This document shows, one piece after another, positions 26,704-36,870 of a DNA stretch of 64,000 nucleotides. Below the pieces are notes generated by a model, which made no database searches, was not told the DNA's origin, and saw only the letters and a program-made list of their open reading frames with translations. This DNA comes from Pseudomonas sp. JUb42 (GTDB lineage: Bacteria > Pseudomonadota > Gammaproteobacteria > Pseudomonadales > Pseudomonadaceae): NCBI RefSeq assembly GCF_024807945.1, contig NZ_JANUFD010000001.1:372001-436000 (forward strand). Direction: 5' to 3'. Position 1 is the first letter of the stretch. Every line of letters begins with the position of its first letter. The position numbers were made by a program, and so were the translations under genes.

Positions 26704-28314
26704 TTAGCCTTCTATGCCCAACATGCTGCGTGCCAGTGCTTCAGCAATGCGAATGCCGTCGACCCCGGCGGACAGAATCCCGCCTGCATAACCGGCGCCT
26801 TCGCCGGCCGGGAACAGGCCTTTGACGTTAAGGCTCTGCATATCGGCGCCACGGGTGATACGCAGCGGCGAGGAGGTGCGAGTTTCGATGCCGGTCAGCA
26901 CAGCGTCGTGGAGGTCGAAGCCTTTGATCTGCTTGCCGAACGCCGGCAGGGCTTCACGCAGGGCTTCGATGGCGTAGGCAGGCAGGGCGTCGGCCAGGTC
27001 CACCAGTTTCACACCGGGCTTGTAGGACGGTTCGACGCTGCCCAAGGCAGGCGATACCTTGCCCGCAATGAAGTCGCCAACGAGCTGTGCCGGCGCTTCG
27101 TAGGTGCTGCCGCCGAGCAGGTAGGCATGGGACTCCAGACGCTCCTGCAACTCGATCCCGGCCAGGGGGCCGCCCGGATAGTCCTCCGGGGTAATGCCGA
27201 CGACGATGCCGGAGTTGGCATTACGCTCGTTACGCGAATACTGGCTCATGCCATTGGTGACGACGCGGTTGACCTCGGAAGTCGCCGCGACCACCGTGCC
27301 GCCGGGACACATGCAGAAGCTGTAGACCGAGCGACCGTTTTTGGCGTGATGGACCAGTTTGTAGTCGGCTGCGCCAAGCTTCGGGTGCCCGGCGTATTTG
27401 CCCAGACGCGCCTGGTCGATCAGCGATTGCGGGTGTTCGATACGGAAACCCACCGAGAACGGCTTGGCCTCCATGTACACGCCATGGCTGTGCAGCATGC
27501 GGAAGGTGTCACGGGCGCTATGGCCCAGAGCCATGATTACGTGGCGGGACTCGATGCGTTCACCGCTGTCCAGCACCACGCCAAGCATCTGGCCGTCTTC
27601 GATCAGCACGTCGGTAACCCGTTGCTCGAAACGCACTTCACCGCCCAGGGCGATGATTTGCTCGCGCATGTCGGCTACCACGCCGGTCAGGCGGAAGGTG
27701 CCGATATGCGGTTTGCTGACGTAGAGGATCTCTTGCGGCGCACCGGCCTTGACGAACTCGTGCAGGACCTTGCGGCCGTGGAATTGTGGGTCCTTGATCT
27801 GGCTGTAGAGCTTGCCGTCGGAGAAGGTCCCGGCACCGCCTTCGCCGAACTGCACGTTGGACTCGGGGTTGAGCACGTTTTTGCGCCACAGGCCCCAGGT
27901 GTCCTTGGTGCGCTGGCGAACTTCCTTGCCGCGCTCGAGGATGATCGGCTTGAAGCCCATCTGGGCCAGCAATAGGCCGGCGAAAATGCCGCAGGGACCG
28001 AAGCCCACGACCAGCGGGCGTTCGCTGAGGTCTGCAGGTGCATGGCCGACGACTTTGTAGGAGGTGTCTGGTGCCGGCCCGACATTACGGTCGTTGCCCA
28101 GGCGCTTCAGTACCGCGGCTTCGTCGCGCACCGTGAAATCGATGGTGTAGATGAAGCACAGCTCGGAGGACTTCTTGCGCGCGTCGTAGCTGCGCTTGAA
28201 CAGGGTGAAGTCCAGCAGGTCGGCGCTGTCGATCTCCAGGCGTTGCACGAGGGCAGGGCGCAGGTCTTCGTCCGGGTGATCGATCGGCAGCTTGAGTTCG
28301 GTGATTCGTAACAT
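26704..28314 (-). CDS. NAD(P)/FAD-dependent oxidoreductase (COG2509-like)
   Basis: A 536-residue flavoprotein. A ~90-residue N-terminal domain (ITELKLPIDHPDEDL...) precedes a Rossmann dinucleotide-binding site, VVGFGPCGIFAGLLLAQMG (about residues 102-120). Other features are the FSDGKLYSQIKDPQFHG region, VIMALGHSARDTF and the C-terminal FAD motif NVKGLFPAGEGAGYAGGILSAGVDGIRIAEA. It belongs to the family of uncharacterised FAD-dependent dehydrogenases that in some genomes are mis-named after hypothetical tRNA modification genes. No signal peptide, so it is cytoplasmic. Substrate unknown. Confidence 0.85.
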   Translation of the reverse strand: MLRITELKLPIDHPDEDLRPALVQRLEIDSADLLDFTLFKRSYDARKKSSELCFIYTIDFTVRDEAAVLKRLGNDRNVGPAPDTSYKVVGHAPADLSERPLVVGFGPCGIFAGLLLAQMGFKPIILERGKEVRQRTKDTWGLWRKNVLNPESNVQFGEGGAGTFSDGKLYSQIKDPQFHGRKVLHEFVKAGAPQEILYVSKPHIGTFRLTGVVADMREQIIALGGEVRFEQRVTDVLIEDGQMLGVVLDSGERIESRHVIMALGHSARDTFRMLHSHGVYMEAKPFSVGFRIEHPQSLIDQARLGKYAGHPKLGAADYKLVHHAKNGRSVYSFCMCPGGTVVAATSEVNRVVTNGMSQYSRNERNANSGIVVGITPEDYPGGPLAGIELQERLESHAYLLGGSTYEAPAQLVGDFIAGKVSPALGSVEPSYKPGVKLVDLADALPAYAIEALREALPAFGKQIKGFDLHDAVLTGIETRTSSPLRITRGADMQSLNVKGLFPAGEGAGYAGGILSAGVDGIRIAEALARSMLGIEG

Positions 28315-28467
28315 GAAGGGTGTCCAGGTTTCAGGCCGCAGGTGAAGCCCGACAGCACTACGAGAACCGGCGATTATAAGGGGCTTGGGCCGGGCAAGCC
28401 ATGATCAGGATTGCCGCGTGCTGCAAGCGGCCCTGCCATTGGCCGGACCGCTCGAATGACACTGCGC

Positions 28468-29157
28468 TCAATCGTTGCGCATGCCGCCGTAATAGCCGCA
28501 ACCACGCATGACCTGGCTGTTGATGCGCAGCTCGGCGCTCAGGTGCTGTACCGATCCGTCCGCACTGTCCACGCAACGCTGCGGCGCGACCCACAGCTCG
28601 ATGCGCTGATCGTTGGCTTCGCTGCTGACACTGAAGCGGCCTTCAGGCAGTTGCTCTTCTACGTAAGGCAGGGCCAGTGGTGCTTTGCCCGGACGCTCCA
28701 GGACCATGCCTTTGTTACTCACGCTGATGGTCCATTTCGGCGAATTGCCATTGACGTGCAGGGTCAGGAATTTGAAATTCGGGTCGGCGCAGGCGGCAGG
28801 GTCGGCACGTTCCACGCGATACAGCTGATAGAGACTCAACTGGCCATCACTGCCAGCGGCCTTGCTGGCGACAAAGTTGCCGCGCAGGTCGGCGAACAGT
28901 GTGTTCTGGCTGTTGGCCAGGCTTGCGCCTTCCTGCAGTACACCCGTATTGCCGCTGTCTTCCACCACATAGCGGCGCTGCTCACCGCAAGGCTGGAAGA
29001 TCAGTTTGCCACCTTCACCGCTCAACGCGCCCTGCATGCGGATCATGCCGGCCTTGGAAACGGTTTGGGTATCGGAAGAGGATGAGCTGGCCAGCATCTG
29101 GCAGCCGGCGAACAGCGGCAGCAGGGCGAACAACAGGACGGAACGGGCAGCAAACAT
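28468..29157 (-). CDS. COG3650-like envelope lipoprotein
   Basis: A 229-residue lipoprotein. The signal peptide ends LFAGC (Cys about residue 19) and a serine-rich spacer follows. A domain with cysteines in FQPCGEQRRYVVEDSG, PAACADPNF, APQRCVD and VMRGCGYYGG follows; the pattern fits the COG3650/META-like family of outer-membrane proteins, in which the cysteines may form disulphides. ATG 29157 has a GGAG site; the frame is open six codons further but that start lacks one. Function unknown. Confidence 0.78.
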   Translation of the reverse strand: MFAARSVLLFALLPLFAGCQMLASSSSSDTQTVSKAGMIRMQGALSGEGGKLIFQPCGEQRRYVVEDSGNTGVLQEGASLANSQNTLFADLRGNFVASKAAGSDGQLSLYQLYRVERADPAACADPNFKFLTLHVNGNSPKWTISVSNKGMVLERPGKAPLALPYVEEQLPEGRFSVSSEANDQRIELWVAPQRCVDSADGSVQHLSAELRINSQVMRGCGYYGGMRND

Positions 29158-29237
29158 GTGGCGGTCTCCAGACAAGTGCCGCCACGTTACTCAGGCTGTC
29201 GTGGCATCACAAGGGGTAAACCGGGATTGTACGGCTG

Positions 29238-29329
29238 TGTGGGACCGGCTTTAGCCGGGAAGGCAGCGTTGCACACGATACATATGTGTTGGATGTACCG
29301 GCCTCTTCCCGGCTAAAGCCGGTCCCACA
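29238..29329. repeat. REPIN, type C copy 2
   Basis: Same arms as the copy at 9483-9574 (TGTGGGACCGGCTTTAGCCG and complement) with a different spacer; it lies at the 3' end of the SDR gene. Confidence 0.9.
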
Positions 29330-29337
29330 GAGGCATG

Positions 29338-29937
29338 TTAGCCAACGCGATAGGTCTGGCCGGTCTGTAGCCCTTCGACACTCTTGGCGTAGGCCAGAGC
29401 GACTTCTGCCGCAGGCACAGGCTTGAATCCACGGAAATACGGCGCGTAACTGTCCATGGCTTCGACCAGTACGGTCGGGCTGATGGAATTGATGCGCAGG
29501 CCCCGTGGGAGTTCGATCGCCGCCGCGCGAACAAAAGCGTCAATGGCGCCGTTGACCAGGCTGGCCGAGGTCCCGGTGCGGATCGGGTCGTGGGCCAGTA
29601 CACCGGTGGTGAAGGTGAACGAGGCGCCGTCGTTGGCAAACTCGCGACCGATCAGCAGCAGATTGACCTGGCCCATCAGTTTGTCCTGCAAACCGAGGTC
29701 GAAGTCCGCGCTGTCCATTTCGCCCAGAGCCTTGAAGGTCACGCTGCCAGCCGCGCAGACCAGGGCGTCGAATTTGCCGGTCTGCTCGAACAGTTGGCGG
29801 ATCGACTCAGGTTTGCTGATATCGACGTGCAGATCGCCGCTGGTACGGCCGATGCGTACCACTTCATGACGTTTGGCCAGTTCTTCGGCCACTGCCGAGC
29901 CGATGGTGCCGCTGGCGCCGATCAATAGAATCTTCAT
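29338..29937 (-). CDS. Short-chain dehydrogenase/reductase
   Basis: A 199-residue SDR of the compact type. The cofactor site is ILLIGASGTIGSAVAEEL at the N terminus (TGxxxGxG form), followed by VCAAGSVTF (NNAG-like motif). The catalytic motif is weak: a Ser in TFTTGVLAHDP and no standard YxxxK are seen, which is common in atypical SDRs of this size, so activity is not certain. The frame extends to 30153 but ATG 29937 begins the fold. It is divergent from the LysR regulator, which probably controls it. Confidence 0.85.
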   Translation of the reverse strand: MKILLIGASGTIGSAVAEELAKRHEVVRIGRTSGDLHVDISKPESIRQLFEQTGKFDALVCAAGSVTFKALGEMDSADFDLGLQDKLMGQVNLLLIGREFANDGASFTFTTGVLAHDPIRTGTSASLVNGAIDAFVRAAAIELPRGLRINSISPTVLVEAMDSYAPYFRGFKPVPAAEVALAYAKSVEGLQTGQTYRVG

Positions 29938-30043
29938 GCTGTGCTCCTGTGCAAAGAAAGAACGTGGGAGAAGTTTAAGCGGCTTTTTTATCGTCGATAA
30001 AGGTGCTAATAGATAACCTTTGGTTCTCCATAGGAAACAATCC

Positions 30044-30976
30044 ATGAGCGAGATCGAGGACCTGGCTGCCTTTGCAGTGCTGATCGAGTCCGGCAGCTTC
30101 ACCGCTGCTTCGGCCCAGCTGGGGTGCAGCAAGGGCAGCCTGTCCAAGCGCATCAGCCATCTGGAGCAGATTTATTCGGTGTTGCTGCTGCACCGCAGTA
30201 CCCGCAGCCTGAACCTGACTGCAGCGGGCGCGGCGTTGCTGCCGCAAGCGCAGTCATTGCTGGCCAACCTTGAGCGAGCGCGGGATATCGTTGCCCTGAT
30301 GCGTGATGAGATGGTCGGGCAGGTGCGTCTGACGGTGCCAGTCTCGTTGGGGGAAACCTTCTTCGATGGTCTGTTGAGTGAGTTCGCTGAGGAATATCCG
30401 CAAGTCAGTATCGAACTGGAGTTGAGCAACAATTTCCACGATCTGCGCCGTGACGGCTTCGACATGGCCATCCGCTCTCATGTGGCCAGTGATGAGCGCC
30501 TGGTATCGCGGCCATTGCTGGCGATGCAGGAACTGACCTGTGCCAGCACGGCCTATCTGGATGCCCATGGCTGGCCGCAGACGCCACAGGACCTGGTCGG
30601 CCATCGTTGCCTGCTCAACAGCCATTACAGCGGTCGTCATCAATGGCTTTACCATCAGCAACACGAGCTGACCCGGGTGCAGGTCAGTGGCACGTTTGCC
30701 AGTAATCACTATGGTTTGCTAAAAAAGGCGGCACTGGTTGGCGCCGGCATTGCGCGTCTGCCGTCCTATATGGTCCACCGCGAAATCAACGATGGGCGTC
30801 TGCATTGGTTGCTGCGCGACTATCACACCAGTGTCACGCCGCTGTTGCTGGTACACCCATACGAAAACGAACTGCCCAAGCGTATGCAGGTATTGATCGA
30901 CTATCTGTGCCGATGGTTTGAGCGCAGCGGTGCGGCTCTCGAACGTTTAAGCGGCGATAAAAAAAACGGCCCGTAG
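30044..30976 (+). CDS. LysR-family transcriptional regulator
   Basis: A 310-residue LTTR. The winged helix-turn-helix spans about residues 4-62 (LAAFAVLIESGSFTAASAQLGCSKGSLSKRISHLE), and the C-terminal effector domain has the usual two-lobe layout (VGQVRLTVPVSLGETFFDGLL). ATG 30044 has an AGGAAA site. The gene is divergent from the SDR gene with a 106-base gap holding both promoters, the classic LTTR arrangement, so the SDR gene is the likely target. The effector is unknown. Confidence 0.92.
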   Translation: MSEIEDLAAFAVLIESGSFTAASAQLGCSKGSLSKRISHLEQIYSVLLLHRSTRSLNLTAAGAALLPQAQSLLANLERARDIVALMRDEMVGQVRLTVPVSLGETFFDGLLSEFAEEYPQVSIELELSNNFHDLRRDGFDMAIRSHVASDERLVSRPLLAMQELTCASTAYLDAHGWPQTPQDLVGHRCLLNSHYSGRHQWLYHQQHELTRVQVSGTFASNHYGLLKKAALVGAGIARLPSYMVHREINDGRLHWLLRDYHTSVTPLLLVHPYENELPKRMQVLIDYLCRWFERSGAALERLSGDKKNGP

Positions 30977-30987
30977 GCCGTTTTTCC
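30957..30987. terminator. Bidirectional terminator between the LysR gene and braG
   Basis: AAAAACGGCC-CGTA-GGCCGTTTTT, partly within the LysR stop region, flanked by A and T runs. A second small hairpin (GGCGCC-ATCAA-GGCGCC, 30990-31006) follows. Confidence 0.85.
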
Positions 30988-31022
30988 ACTGGCGCCATCA
31001 AGGCGCCATTCCCCCCTACGCT

Positions 31023-31724
31023 TCAACCGCCCAGATAGGCGTCGCGTACTTTCGGGTCCACCAACAGTTCTTCCCCGGTGCCTTGCATGACCACGCGACC
31101 GTTTTCCAGGACGTAGGCGCGATCGGCGATTTTCAGGGCCTGATTGGCGTTTTGCTCTACAAGGAACACCGTCACCCCATCACGACGCAGCTGTTCGACG
31201 ATCTCGAAGATCTGCTGAATGATGATCGGCGCCAAGCCCAGCGAGGGCTCGTCCAGCAGCAACAGCTTGGGCTTGCTCATCAGCGCCCTGCCAATGGCAA
31301 GCATCTGCTGTTCGCCGCCGGACATAGTGCCGCCGCGTTGCGTGAAGCGTTCCTTGAGGCGAGGGAACAGTTGCAGGACTTTGTCCATTTGCTCCTGATA
31401 ATCACCCTTTTCCGTGAAAAAGCCACCCATTGCCAGGTTTTCTTCCACGGTCAGGCGAGCGAACACCCGGCGGCCTTCCGGCACAACCGCGATGCTCTTG
31501 CGCATGATCACTGACGATTCCTGCCCCACCAGCTCTTCGCCCATGTAGCGAATGCTGCCGCTGTGCGCCCTTGGCGAACCACAGAGGGTCATCAGCAGGG
31601 TCGACTTGCCAGCACCGTTGGCGCCGATCAGGGTGACGATCTCTCCCTGGCGGACATCAACGTTGACGCTGTGCAGCGCCTGGATCTTGCCATAGAAGGT
31701 GGAAACGTTTTCGAACTGCAGCAT
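31023..31724 (-). CDS. braG: Branched-chain amino-acid ABC importer, ATPase BraG (LivF)
   Basis: A 233-residue ABC ATPase of the LivF branch. Walker A GANGAGKST, signature MSGGEQQMLAIGRAL and Walker B LLLLDEPSLGL are intact. It pairs with BraF to drive uptake of leucine, isoleucine and valine. Its start directly follows the stop of braF with no gap. Last gene of the braDEFG set, terminated at 30957-30987. Confidence 0.95.
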   Translation of the reverse strand: MLQFENVSTFYGKIQALHSVNVDVRQGEIVTLIGANGAGKSTLLMTLCGSPRAHSGSIRYMGEELVGQESSVIMRKSIAVVPEGRRVFARLTVEENLAMGGFFTEKGDYQEQMDKVLQLFPRLKERFTQRGGTMSGGEQQMLAIGRALMSKPKLLLLDEPSLGLAPIIIQQIFEIVEQLRRDGVTVFLVEQNANQALKIADRAYVLENGRVVMQGTGEELLVDPKVRDAYLGG

Positions 31725-32488
31725 TTACGCTTCCCCCAGGTAGGCTTTGATCACTTCAGGATTGTCGCGGATCTGTTCTGGCGTGCCGTCGGCCAGGGGG
31801 GTGCCCTGGTTGATCACGACGATATGGTCGGAAATGCTCATGACCAGTTTCATGTCGTGCTCGATCAGCAGAACGGTCGCGTTGTGCTCGTTGCGCAACA
31901 CGCCGATCAGAGCCTTTAGGTCATCGGTTTCCCGTGGGTTCAAGCCGGCTGCCGGTTCGTCGAGCATGAGGATGCGTGGGCGCGTCATCATGCAGCGGGC
32001 GATTTCCAGGCGGCGTTGCTGACCGTAGGCCAGGGTGCCGGCCGGACGGTTGGCGAACTCCTTGAGGTTGACCGCTTCGAGCCAGTGCTCGGCGTAGTCC
32101 ATGGCCTCGCGCTCGCTGCGACGGAACGCCGGAGTCTTGAACAGGCCCGCCAGGAAGTTGGTGTTCAGGTGCCGGTGCTGGGCGACCAGCAGGTTTTCCA
32201 CCGCGGTCATTTCCTTGAACAGACGCACGTTCTGGAATGTCCGGACCACGCCTTTACGGGCGATTTCGTGCCCGGCCAGGCCCTGGATCGGTTCGCCGTC
32301 GAGCAGGATAGTGCCCGCCGTCGGCTTGTAGAAACCGGTGAGGCAGTTGAATACGGTGGTCTTGCCGGCGCCGTTGGGGCCGATCATCGACACAACCTGT
32401 TTCTCGTTGACGGTCAGACCGACACCGTTGACGGCCAGCAGGCCGCCGAAGCGCATGCTCAAGCCCGAGGCTTGCAGAAGTGGGCGGC

Positions 32489-32492
<4 letters not shown>
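31725..32492 (-). CDS. braF: Branched-chain amino-acid ABC importer, ATPase BraF (LivG)
   Basis: A 255-residue LivG-type ATPase. Walker [10 protein letters not shown], signature [15 protein letters not shown] and Walker [13 protein letters not shown] are visible. The length equals P. aeruginosa BraF. Overlaps braE by four bases and abuts braG. Confidence 0.95.
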
Positions 32493-34671
<2,179 letters not shown>

Positions 34672-34835
34672 TACAGCGCTCCTAAAAACCTGCTCGGTGT
34701 TTCACTGGTGAAGTCGTTTCTGCTCGCGTGCCGTGATCTGTGTCCACGTTTGACACGAGCCCAGTGAATCACTGGTAACGGTTTCAAGATGTTCAAAGGC
34801 TCATGGATTCTTGTGAAACCCGCCAGCCTCGTAAA

Positions 34836-34867
34836 ACAAAGCCCACTGCGGTTGCAGTGGGCTCTGG
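34836..34867 (-). terminator. Attenuating terminator after braC
   Basis: AGCCCACTGC-GGTT-GCAGTGGGCT, a 10-bp perfect stem followed on the minus strand by TTGTTTT. It lies between braC and braD and would lower expression of the membrane and ATPase genes relative to the binding protein. Confidence 0.85.
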
Positions 34868-34887
34868 GTTCAACGCGAGGCGTGTGA

Positions 34888-36015
34888 TTACTTCACAGGC
34901 GCTTCAGTCTTGGTGCCATCTTTGTGCCAGGTGTAGACCACGAACTTGAAGTTCTTCAGGTCACCCTTTTCATCAAAGGACAAGTCGCCGGTTGGCGTCT
35001 TGAAGGTGTTGGCGCGCAGGTATTCAGCGACTTTCTTCGGATCTTCGCTTTTGCTGCCCTTGATGGAGTCGGCAATCACTTCAACCGCAGCGTAGGAAGG
35101 GAACACGAACGGACCGCTCGGATCTTCTTTCTTCGCTTTGAAAGCTTCTACCAGGGCCTTGTTGGCCGGATCCTGGTCGAACGAGGCAGGCAGGGTTACC
35201 AGCAGGCCTTCGGAAGCGTCCTGGGCGATCTGCGAGATGGAAGCGTTACCCACGCCTTCCGGACCCATGAAGCCAGCTTTCAGGCCTTTTTCCTGAGCTT
35301 GACGCAGGATCAGGCCCAGCTCCGGGTGGTAGCCGCCGTAGTAAACGAAGTCAACGTTGGCTTGCTTCATTTTCGCGATCAGCGAGGAGAAGTCCTTGTC
35401 GCCGGCGTTGATGCCTTCGAACAGGGCGACTTTCACGCCGTCTTTTTCCAGAGTCTGTTTAACGGCAGTGGCGATACCTTCACCGTACTGCTGTTTGTCG
35501 TGGATAACCGCGACGACTTTAGGCTTGACCTGTTTGGCAATGTAGTTGCCGGCAGCCGGGCCCTGAGCGCTGTCCAGACCGATGGTGCGGAACACCAGCT
35601 TGTAGCCACGCGCGGTGATTTCCGGGCTGGTTGCAGCCGGGGTCATCATCAGGATGCCTTCGTCTTCGTAGATGTCGGACGCTGGCTGGGTGGAGCTGGA
35701 GCACAGGTGGCCGATCACGAACTTGACGCCGTCGTTGACGACTTTGTTGGCGATGGCGACTGCCTGTTTAGGATCGCAGGCATCGTCGTATTCAACGGCT
35801 TCGAGTTTCTTGCCATCCACGCCGCCTTTGGCGTTGATTTGCTCGATGGCCATTTTCGCGCCGCTGAACTGCATGTCGCCGTACTGGGCAACTGCGCCGG
35901 TCTTAGGGCCGGCGATGCCGATCTTGATGGTGTCTGCTGCAAACGAATGGCTGGCAACCCCCGCCAGAACCAGTGCGGCAAACAACTTGGAAATCTGCTT
36001 AGAACCCTTAGTCAT
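34888..36015 (-). CDS. braC: Leu/Ile/Val/Thr/Ala-binding protein BraC
   Basis: A 375-residue periplasmic binding protein. Signal peptide of about 26 residues ending SHSFA. The mature protein starts ADTIKIGIAGPKTGAVAQYGDMQF, the LivJ/BraC signature. It collects branched-chain amino acids for BraDEFG. ATG 36015 has a GGAG site; the frame is open to 36120 but that would not give a leader. Confidence 0.95.
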   Translation of the reverse strand: MTKGSKQISKLFAALVLAGVASHSFAADTIKIGIAGPKTGAVAQYGDMQFSGAKMAIEQINAKGGVDGKKLEAVEYDDACDPKQAVAIANKVVNDGVKFVIGHLCSSSTQPASDIYEDEGILMMTPAATSPEITARGYKLVFRTIGLDSAQGPAAGNYIAKQVKPKVVAVIHDKQQYGEGIATAVKQTLEKDGVKVALFEGINAGDKDFSSLIAKMKQANVDFVYYGGYHPELGLILRQAQEKGLKAGFMGPEGVGNASISQIAQDASEGLLVTLPASFDQDPANKALVEAFKAKKEDPSGPFVFPSYAAVEVIADSIKGSKSEDPKKVAEYLRANTFKTPTGDLSFDEKGDLKNFKFVVYTWHKDGTKTEAPVK

Positions 36016-36346
36016 GATGCTCCACTCTTGCGTTGTAGTTTTTATAATCCTGACGGCCAAAAAGCTGCAGGACCGGATTGAGTAATCCAGGTTTGTCCCC
36101 ACCTGCAACTGTACCGGCACAGTTTAGAGTGCCGATCCTGCGCTTGGAAAGCTGGCTGCGGGGGGACGAACCTATCGATGTCGCTTAATTGAAAGAAAGT
36201 TACAGAATCAAGTCGATCGATCGGTGAACTCAGTCCTCAAATCTCCCTGCCTGTCTGAACTTCCCTGCAATCATTCAGGTGAATCTGGGTTTGTCTGAAG
36301 AAAACGCGGCGCTATCATTGCGCCGATTTTCTTTTTGGTGAAACCC
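36016..36346. other. Intergenic region between braC and the DUF2288 gene
   Basis: Divergent upstream regions of braC (minus) and the DUF2288 gene (plus). I see no convincing operator or small gene in these 331 bases; a promoter for braC must lie here. Confidence 0.4.
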
Positions 36347-36652
36347 ATGACTGAAGAACCTAGCACCCTCTATGCCAAACTGCTCGGTGAGACCGCCTCC
36401 ATCACCTGGACAGAATTGCAACCATTCTTTGCCAAGGGTGCCCTGTTGTGGGTCGACGCCTCCCTGGATCTGGTCGCCGTAGCGCACGCCATCGCGCAAA
36501 ACGAGGCGGATAAGGTCGCCGCGTGGATGGCCAGTGGTGAAGTCGGCAAGGTGGCTGAGTCGAGGGCTGTGGACCTGCTGGAGCGCAATCCGCCGCTCTG
36601 GGCAGTCGTAGTGGCACCTTGGGTGTTGGTCCAGGATAGGGCGATGGATTGA
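36347..36652 (+). CDS. DUF2288 protein
   Basis: A 101-residue cytoplasmic protein beginning MTEEPSTLYAKLLGETASITW, matching the DUF2288 family. The pattern WVDASLDLVAVAHAIAQNEADKVAAWM is its conserved core. Function unknown. ATG 36347 follows a TTTTTGGTGAAACCC leader with a weak ribosome site. A REPIN lies beyond its stop. Confidence 0.85.
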   Translation: MTEEPSTLYAKLLGETASITWTELQPFFAKGALLWVDASLDLVAVAHAIAQNEADKVAAWMASGEVGKVAESRAVDLLERNPPLWAVVVAPWVLVQDRAMD

Positions 36653-36748
36653 TTTTGTGGGCTTTTTTGGTGCGCTCCGGCGGCTAAGTGAGTAGGCTGG
36701 TAACTGTCGGTTTTCTGCCGTAGAGAAAAGCCCCACAGGTAGATCACC

Positions 36749-36841
36749 TGTGGGAGCCGGCTTGCTGGCGATAGCGGTGGATAATTCACCGACGCTATTA
36801 CGAGCGCTGCGCACTCGATCGCCACCAAGGCGGCTCCCACA
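36749..36841. repeat. REPIN, type D copy 1
   Basis: Arms TGTGGGAGCCGGCTTGCTGG and the complement CCACCAAGGCGGCTCCCACA, imperfect, ~93 bp. Between the DUF2288 and tubulin-like genes (convergent). Confidence 0.85.
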
Positions 36842-36870
36842 CCCACCTACTCCTGGGCAGATCCCTGCAC

